Shown here in pieces: positions 57,480-64,000 of a stretch of DNA of 64,000 nucleotides. This DNA comes from Gongronella butleri (lineage: Eukaryota > Mucoromycota > Mucoromycetes > Mucorales > Cunninghamellaceae), in assembly GCA_025201375.1 (NCBI GenBank), contig JAIWZP010000039.1, positions 124,001 to 188,000 on the forward strand. Reading direction: 5' to 3'. The position numbers and the translations under genes were made by a program. The stretch's first letter is position 1. Each line of letters starts with the position of its first letter. The notes beneath the pieces were generated by a model. It saw only the letters and a list, made by a program, of their open reading frames with translations. It searched no databases and was not told the DNA's origin.

Positions 57480-58020
57480 CGAATTTTACCGGCCTGTTGT
57501 GCCTCCAGAAATTTTTTTACAGCCTACTTGTGCGCAGACTAAAGACACATCACTGCTTGAACTATGGCCAGCGCGCAGGATGAGTCCGACCGATTTTTTT
57601 GAACTCGAAAATGCCAAAACCGGCAGATACTGTATGTTCTTTTTTCCTATTATCTCGCCATCTGCTTGGTCGAGCCCGCTTAAAAACACCTACATCGCAT
57701 TCAGCGCAAAAAATGCAGCAAAAAAACTTAAACCGTCAAAGCGCTACGACCACTTTTTAAAAATTCAGGGGTCACACATTTAAATCCCAAAAACGGGCAA
57801 ATTCGAACTCCAAGTGATCAATGCATCCCAAACAGGTAACTCCGACCATTTGCGTTTGGCACACAAAATGTCAGGTCGCTCCAAGAGTCCAACAAGTTAA
57901 GAAAATGACCCGAAGAGTGACGCATGAACGGCGATCAACTGAAAAAAGTGCCTACTTTGGTCAAGATTTTTATCGCCAATTCATGTTTGACTCCTTCCCA
58001 AAATATGAAAATAGCAATTT
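57480..58020 (+). repeat. Dispersed repeat B, copy 2
   Basis: Diverged direct copy of 16135-16700, about 41 kb away. Shared blocks are given with copy 1. Both copies sit inside TACTGTAC-rich DNA. Confidence 0.88.
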
Positions 58021-58119
58021 GATATTGTACGCTGGAGGTGGATGGGCTACTACAGTGCAGACACGAGTTTGTTGTGAGTCCTGTCATTACTGTACTGTAC
58101 TGTACTGTTGTACCGGTAT

Positions 58120-58340
58120 TGTAAGCATGGACCCCGTCTTGATAAGCAAATCTCTAATGAAAATCCGGTGTCGACCAGGCCATTTTCAAGCAAATCGCGA
58201 TCAACGTCGAATTCTGGAAACTCGAGCGAATTTCTCGGTCATCAGCAGTTTTGATGATTAAACAACGATGAAACTGCTTTCATTTGAAGATTTGCTTGAT
58301 AGTGAGTCAAATTCTGCATCCTTTGTCCCAGCAGCGCAGC
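58120..58340 (+). repeat. Dispersed repeat D, copy 2
   Basis: Counterpart of 36120-36380. It directly follows repeat B, suggesting that B and D could be parts of a longer element. Confidence 0.6.
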
Positions 58341-59089
58341 ACCACACTGTGAGTTGTTGTTTAGCCTGCTGCTGAGCAAATCAGCTCTAAAATCTTTGAT
58401 CGCATTATTATTCATGTGACAGCAGCGTACAAAGTTCGTCCATCGAGTCAGCGAAGCGGATGAGAAATGATATCCAACAATCCAAGCGATTCTCTTTCCA
58501 CGCATCCACGGTACAATTTTCACCAGTTCGCGAAGCAATGAGATCGAGGAAATCGCGATTGCATCAAGTTTGCTGTATTTTGGTCGCTTTTCAGAAAGTA
58601 CACTCATTTTCTATAAAACTAGCCATTGAAACAGAGTAACAGACGGCTGTACGCCTTACCAAATGATCCCACTTTCGCAACATTGCAATCACTACTAGAT
58701 GGGTCGCAATCACGATTTTCGAAAATTATACAGTAGATTTTCCAAGGGGTGCAGTCGAGGATTTTCCAAGGGTCAAATTTAGGTCCTCAGATTGCCACAT
58801 AATTCAACCACGTGCTGAACACATCGCGTTTAACAACGAAGAACCTGAAATAAAAATCGAGAGTTCACTGGTTTCCGGGAAAAACGTGTTCTGCTGGGTT
58901 TTCTCCAGCACAATGTCATGTCGTCGAAAATTGGTCACAGCACGTCGAAACCGGGTTCATCAGAAAGGGCACAGCCTGATGCATCCGTGGGTAACGATGA
59001 TCATTGAAAAAAGTATGTTTTGACAGACTTGTTTACATGACCTAGAAACAATAGTGAAATTAGACGCATGATAAATTACGTCAAGGTGT

Positions 59090-59400
59090 TACCTATTGCA
59101 CGCGTATGTTCCTAACCAAACCCATAATCCTGGAGCGTCTCTTTCTGGTGGAGACGTGAAAAGCTGCCTTGGGGCGCGTTTTTCCGGCGCAATTCGCCTG
59201 CAAGGTTTAAACTAACATTGCAAAATGCTCGTCACTGCGCTGATAGACTGGGCTCTTTTTTTTTCATTTCTCGCGGTTTCTCCGTGCCCTCTTTCGTATG
59301 GATGAGCCTGGCGCAATTCTAGAGACCCATTTTTTTTTTCGATTTTGGTTTTGGAGCTCGGCCACAGCAGATTCTGGGTTCGCGTGTGGCGCACGCCTGA
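59090..59400 (+). repeat. Dispersed repeat F, copy 2
   Basis: Counterpart of 36880-37170, same orientation and same order of shared blocks. Confidence 0.55.
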
Positions 59401-59554
59401 CAGCTAAACGAGAGTCCCGCTAGGGGTTCTAACTTGTCATTTCACACTAGGACGTGTTTGCGACGCGTTTTGGGTTACTCTGTGCTTGATATTTCTCGAC
59501 AAATGCGCATTTTTTGCGATTTTTCGTCAATTCCGTCAATTCACTGGTAGAAAT

Positions 59555-59596
<42 letters not shown>

Positions 59597-59846
59597 AAAA
59601 GTGCAAGTATCTTGGGCAGATGCTAGCACAATTCATCGTGACCAAAAAAAAAAAAAAAACCGCGACACGACACGTATGAATCGACCGTGACCTTTTCAAA
59701 CCTCAAAGCGACTTGTACAAAAAAAGTGGCAAACGAGACACACAAGTGACCATACCTAAGCCTGTTTGCACTTTTCCCAGATCAGACCCAAAAGGTGAGA
59801 TAAGCAAAAAAAAAAAAAAAAAAAAAAAAAGAAAGAGCAAAAAAGC

Positions 59847-59854
59847 AAAAAAAA
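59847..59854 (-). terminator. RNA polymerase III T-run terminator for tRNA-Val
   Basis: Eight T on the minus strand starting two bases after the tRNA 3' end, followed by further T runs. Confidence 0.75.
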
Positions 59855-59855
59855 T

Positions 59856-59928
59856 GTCACCGCCCGGGCTCGATCCGGGGACCTTACGCGTGTGAGGCGT
59901 ACGTGATAACCAACTACACCACGGTGAC
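59856..59928 (-). tRNA. tRNA-Val (anticodon CAC)
   Basis: A 73-base cloverleaf without intron. Acceptor stem GTCACCG pairs with CGGTGAC. D arm GTG...CAC around AGTTGGTTAT. Anticodon stem TACGC/GCGTA encloses loop CTCACAC, giving anticodon CAC, which reads GTG codons. The T stem is CCCGG/CCGGG with loop ATCGAGC, unusual in having A where T54 is normally found. CCA is not encoded, as is normal in eukaryotes. T runs on the sense strand just downstream (59847-59854 and beyond) serve as the RNA polymerase III terminator. Confidence 0.93.
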
Positions 59929-60460
59929 TTCGATGTTAAGTTCCCAAATTGGTTATACAAATCATAATTGCACAAATTTTTCGGACCGAATTTCGGACCG
60001 ACGAACAGGGCTAAAAGATTGGTTGATGCTGCAACATTGTCGAGAGATCGAAAATGTCACAACCATGAGCTCACACGAGCATCACAAGTCACTTGCGTAA
60101 TCCTCTGTGTGTGCTTTTGTTGGCCAATAGTGATAAAATAGGATTATCCACGATTTCGGCCATAAATCCACGTTTTGCCCCCATTATGTGCCAACCAGGG
60201 GCTGTTTAGCTTATTGAATCCTCTCGATCGATAGCCAGAGAGATTCTGCATTGTTCGAGCTGTCATTGTTTTATTGTAAAAGTGTTCAAAAATGCCGTCT
60301 TTCACAATTGATTGACAATTTGCTGGTTCGCCCAGTGGGTGGGGGCCCAAAACGGGGGTGACACGTTGCCTTTTTATAGGCCGGCGGCGCCCTTTCTTTT
60401 TTTTTTTTTTTCCCTTTTTTTTCGCTTTCGCTTGCTTTTCTTTCTCTCTCGTTCCACTCT
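59929..60460. other. tRNA upstream flank and Derlin promoter
   Basis: No ORF supported. A TATAG-type TATA-like sequence lies at about 60373, 88 bases before the Derlin start, followed by CT-rich leader. Confidence 0.5.
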
Positions 60461-61531
60461 ATGCCGGCAGCCCAAGCTCCATCCTTTACACAAGACTTTA
60501 AAAACTGGTACCAGTCGCTGCCACTGGTGACACGGACGGTGCTTGCGACCACCGTCGTGTCCAGCGCGCTCAGCACGTTCCACGTCTTGCCCATGGGCGC
60601 GATGGTATTGCACTGGCCCTCTGTGGCGCGTCAATTCCAGGTAAAAATGCAAAGACGATGTAATGATTTTGAAGACTCACCGCGCGCAATTGCCTTCATA
60701 GCTCTGGCGCCTCGTGACTAATTTCTTTGTTGGCCCGTTCAAACTCGACATGGCGTTCAATCTCTATCTTTTCTACATGTACGCGAGCAAAGTCGAGACG
60801 GAGCTCTTCCAGCACAACACCGCCGATTTCATTTACTACTTCATCTTTACTGGCGCCATTCAAATGGTTCGTTGGAGCGGCATGGCGGTCAATTTGGGGT
60901 CGAGGAAAGGAAGAGGGTGCTGACGCGAGCCCATTGGCATGTTTTTTTTTTTTTGTTTATGACACAGGTGCTCGATCGATTCTGGAGCAATTTGTTCTTC
61001 CTGCAGCGATGCATGATGCCTGCGTGCATGTACATATGGTGCCGACACAATCCACAGCAAGAGGTGTCGTTTATGTACGGCTTTCGCTTCAAGGTACGTA
61101 AAAAATCGTCAAAAAATCCTCTTTTTTACGCGCCGCGACTCGCGTCTCACGCAACCCATTGGCGATTTTTTTTTTTAAAAAAAAAGGCAATGTATCTTCC
61201 ATGGGTGATTGTGGCATACGAATATTTGACGAGCCCGCCAGGTCCGGGTCCAATGCCGACCATCTTTGGCATTGTGTCTGCACACGCGTACCACTATCTC
61301 AAATATGAATACCCGGCTGCGCACGGTGGCCGCACGTATTTGACGACGCCTGCGTTCCTTCAGCGTTTGTTCCCTTCGACGACGACGACGTGGCAGCGCC
61401 CCGGCGGACGCGTGTGGGCGAATCAGGCGGCACAGCAGCCACAACAGCAAGCGCAGCAAGCTTTTAGCCGCGCGGGGGCCTTTGGGAATTCATTGTGGGG
61501 CCGCGGCGGTGGTCGTCGCTTGGGCAGCTAA
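60461..61531 (+). CDS. Derlin (Der1-like ERAD protein)
   Basis: Four exons: 60461-60640, 60702-60866, 60968-61093 and 61187-61531, in phase, 271 residues. Rhomboid-like pseudoprotease of the ER membrane that helps retrotranslocate misfolded proteins. Derlin signatures: WYQSLPLVTR, the WR motif as LWRLVTNFF, GPFKLDMAFNLYLFYMYA, LE-like KVETELF, F-NLLFL-like WSNLFFLQRCMM, then FRFKAMYLPWVIVAYEYL and GIVSAHAYHYLKYEYP. No catalytic Ser/His pair, as expected. Residues ~205-271 form a cytosolic Gln- and Gly/Arg-rich tail without a visible SHP box. The donor after IQM is GTTCGT, weaker than the others. Confidence 0.94.
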
Positions 61532-61954
61532 GCTTTTTTTTTTTTTCATCGCATCTTTTCCAACGCGCAATAAAGGCAATGACGAATTCTTGAGCGAATT
61601 GACATGGAATTGAGAGGAGCAAGGGCAAGTGTCCGGGGGCGGGTCGTGAACCGGTGGCTTGATCGCCAAATTTGGCAATCTGTGACTGACCAAGGCCAGG
61701 CTTTTTCGAAGGCCTGCCCTTGTCAGTCGCTAGAGCGGGGCAAGCGACACACACAAAAAAAAAAATGGATTGTTGCCCGTATCGTTTTCCTTCTTTCCTC
61801 TCCCTTTCTTGTTTTATTTCCTTTGATAAAGCTCCCTTTGCTGTCTTTGCTTCTTTAGCAATACCCTTTTTTTCTACCTTGTTTCTTGTATCATCCCCCC
61901 TCTCTTTCTTTTTTGTATTTCATTGTCAAAGGAACTCGATAGAAAAAAACAGCT
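61532..61954. other. Derlin 3' flank and CYT1 promoter
   Basis: AATAAA at 61569 serves Derlin. The CYT1 side is CT-rich; no clear TATA box. Confidence 0.55.
61569..61574 (+). terminator. AATAAA poly(A) signal, Derlin
   Basis: Canonical hexamer 38 bases after the stop. Confidence 0.6.
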
Positions 61955-63373
61955 ATGTTCTCCCGCCTCTCTGCTCAATCTGCTCGTCGCTTTGTTAAGC
62001 CCAACGTCCAAGTAAGCGTCGAATTGCTTTCAATTGGCCATAGCAACCAGCGACCGTGTCACTCACCTTTGTTGTTCTTTTTTTATTTTTTTTCGCGCGC
62101 TTAGGCTCGTTTCGCTTCGACCAAACCCCACGTCTCCGAGGTAGGGATGCTTGTGTTTTGATTTTTGATTTTTGATTTGCCATTGGGCGATTTGCCATTT
62201 GCATTTTGCCAAAATGCCCATCAAAGGAGGCATTGACAGATGAATTGATGATCTTTTTCTGCTTTTTCTTTCTTTCTCTTTTTCTCATGATTGTTCCCAG
62301 CAACCCAAGCAAGTTGCTGCTGTGACCGCCGGTATTGTTGCCTCGACCGCTTTGGCGTACATGTACGTCGACAACACGGTGTCTGCCAACATGGCTGACG
62401 AGGGTCTCCACCCTCCCGAGCACCCCTGGTCGCACAATGGCCCTCTGTCGACCTATGATCACGCCGCCATCCGCCGTGGTTTCCAGGTTTACCAGGAGGT
62501 GTGCTCGCAATGCCACTCTTTGGACCGCATTGCCTGGCGCAACTTGATTGGTGTCTCCCACACCGAGGACGAGGTCAAGGCCTTGGCTGAGGAGCACGAG
62601 TACACCGATGGCCCCGATGACAATGGTGACATGTTCCAACGTCCCGGCAAGGTAAAGAAAACACACAAAAAACACACAAAAAAAGACCATTTCCGCGTCC
62701 AATTCGAGGCTCAATTCCTTTTTCGTTTTGCAACTTAGCCCTCGGATTACATGCCCCGTCCCTACCCCAACGACGAGGCTGCCCGTGCTGGTAACGCCGG
62801 TGCTTTGCCCCCTGATTTGTCCTTGATGACCAAGGCTCGCCACGGTGGCGCTGTAAGTGACGATTTTCGCGCGTCAAAAAGCGTGTGTTTTTTTTTTTCC
62901 CCAGATGGGGCTTATTTCAATTTTGTGATAGGACTATGTCTTTGCCCTGTTGACTGGCTACATGGATCCCCCCGGCGGTGTCGAGGTCCGTGAAGGTTTG
63001 AACTACAACCCTTACTTCCCCGGTGGTGCCATTGCCATGGCCCGCGTCTTGTTCGACGGCTTGGTCGAGTACGAGGATGGCACCCCCGCCACCACCTCCC
63101 AGATGGCCAAGGATGTCTCTGTGTTCTTGTCATGGGCCGCCGAGCCCGAGCATGATGAGCGCAAGAAGATGGGCATGAAGGCCACCGTCATCATCACCGG
63201 TCTCTTGGGCTTGTCCCTCTGGCTCAAGCGCTTCAAGTTCGCGCCCATCAAGACCCGCAAGATCGCTTATAAGTAAGAAAACCCCTTTCCCCCTCTCAAA
63301 AAAAAAAAAAAAAATGGAAAAACAATGTTTTGACCCCTTTTTTTTTTCTTTTTCAACTAGCCCTCCCAAATAA
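61955..63373 (+). CDS. CYT1: Cytochrome c1 of the bc1 complex
   Basis: Six exons: 61955-62011, 62105-62140, 62301-62651, 62739-62852, 62932-63272 and 63361-63373; in phase, 303 residues. Haem protein of respiratory complex III passing electrons from the Rieske protein to cytochrome c at the inner membrane. The N-terminus is a mitochondrial presequence ([21 protein letters not shown]) followed by a hydrophobic sorting segment. Haem motif CSQCH with Cys99, Cys102 and His103. [19 protein letters not shown] and [14 protein letters not shown] supply the conserved core, including the axial Met. C-terminal anchor [18 protein letters not shown] and matrix tail. The last exon codes only for the end of Asn plus PPK and the stop. 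Confidence 0.97.
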
Positions 63374-63472
63374 ATAGGATATGATCGATCCTAGCCTTTG
63401 TCATCCTCTCTTTCGCTCTCTTTCCACCCGTGCTTCGCCTATTTTTTTGCTACTTTTTCTCGCCATCTGTTG

Positions 63473-63478
63473 AATAAA
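63473..63478 (+). terminator. AATAAA poly(A) signal, CYT1
   Basis: Canonical hexamer 100 bases after the CYT1 stop and 50 bases before the stop of the convergent gene. Confidence 0.6.
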
Positions 63479-63527
63479 AACATCTTTTAGATCCATATTT
63501 TATTTATTCATGCTGTTTCTGGCCAAA

Positions 63528-64000
63528 TTAATCGTCCAAATCGCGAGGTGGGGTCATGTACTCGGAAGGTTTGCGTGCTTGGATGTTGGCGAGATGCAAG
63601 GGGCCCGTTGTCACGTCCGTCATGTGCGTATCACGCAAAGGCGGCGAAAGTGGCACTGTCGAGCTGTACGAAGGTGGTGGGTTGAGCAATGGCGTGACCA
63701 GCGATCGGCACGATTGTAAGCGCGCCTCCAAACTCTGCATAGAAAAAAAAAATTAGCGGAAAAAGTTGACGATGGATGCGCTTTCTCTTTTTTTTTGTTG
63801 TCATTACCCTGACGCGTCCAACCATTTCTTGGACCATTTTGACGGGATTATTTGTGGACAGGCTTGGGGACACGGGGGACATTTGCGAGTGACGCATGGG
63901 GATGCGCGACATGCGGCGCGACATGGGGTACGGCTCATTGGACGACGTGTCATCTTGCTGCTGCTCGTAATGCGCGAGTTTCATCTCTTGCTCGCGATTG
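63528..64000 (-). CDS. 3' part of an unrecognised Pro/Ser-rich coiled-coil protein
   Basis: Two exons visible: 64000-63808 (open at the window edge) and 63734-63528, joined phase 0 by GTAATG and a GCAG acceptor. About 132 C-terminal residues. A Gln-rich helical stretch (EMKLAHYEQQQDD) leads into a Met/Arg/Ser-rich linker (SRRMSRIPMRHSQMSPVSPS), then a coiled-coil (VQEMVGRVRSLEARLQSCRSL) across the splice junction and a Pro/Thr-rich tail with possible SP/TP phosphosites. Family not recognised from this part. Confidence 0.7.

Larger units (their letters stand above)
56013..59855. other. Mostly repeat-rich gap
   Basis: Two weak ORFs are listed separately. From about 57,040 on it is degenerate repeats: family B (57480-58020), D (58120-58340), F (59090-59400), with TACTGTAC clusters near 57,080, 57,225, 57,370 and 58,095, plus long A/T tracts at 59,558-59,595, 59,644 and 59,806-59,830. 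Confidence 0.65.

Overview
The window is nuclear DNA of a filamentous, early-diverging fungus, most likely Mucoromycota (Mucorales-like). The reasoning: the genes are split by many short GT-AG introns, usually 50-150 bases with long T tracts. The gene set is eukaryotic and fungal (cytochrome c1, U5 snRNP GTPase Snu114, PKA catalytic subunit, Yippee, Derlin, Rmd1 family). A full-length cobalamin-dependent methionine synthase is present, which Dikarya lack. The exact genus cannot be read from the sequence.

Layout. 1-4.4 kb is a transposon-rich edge: a Tc1/IS630-type DDE transposase cut by the window end, a divergent ORF with three 27-residue repeats and a helix-turn-helix tail, a five-copy minisatellite, and a second transposase whose DD34E triad has decayed to D, N, K. 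5.9-10.4 kb is the 11-exon methionine synthase MetH (1,248 aa). 12-15 kb holds Yippee, mitochondrial ribosomal protein mL53 and an intronless protein built almost only of seven helix-turn-helix modules in a row. 15-18.6 kb is repeat-rich and includes a 584-bp palindromic MITE-like element. 18.7-28.2 kb is a dense block: heat-shock-factor-type regulator, quinone oxidoreductase, membrane-anchored PDI-like protein, GH16 glucanase-like enzyme with micro-exons, and two unrecognised membrane proteins. 30-34.3 kb holds two tandem, intronless F-box paralogues, both followed by genomic poly(A) tracts. 35-41.7 kb and 42.8-45.6 kb have no gene I can support. 42-46.2 kb holds two unrecognised proteins. 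46.5-56 kb holds Snu114, the PKA catalytic subunit and an Rmd1/DUF155 protein. 56.3-59.8 kb is repeat-rich, followed by tRNA-Val(CAC), a Derlin, cytochrome c1 and the 3' part of an unrecognised gene.

The conserved genes are housekeeping functions without operon logic (methionine/folate metabolism, respiration, mitochondrial translation, splicing, ER protein folding and ERAD, cAMP signalling). The accessory interest lies in the transposase-related HTH proteins, the possible F-box retrocopies, and several diverged repeat families that recur across the window. All spliced models were built by hand from splice signals and phase continuity; every multi-exon model given with confidence above 0.7 closes in frame from ATG to stop.
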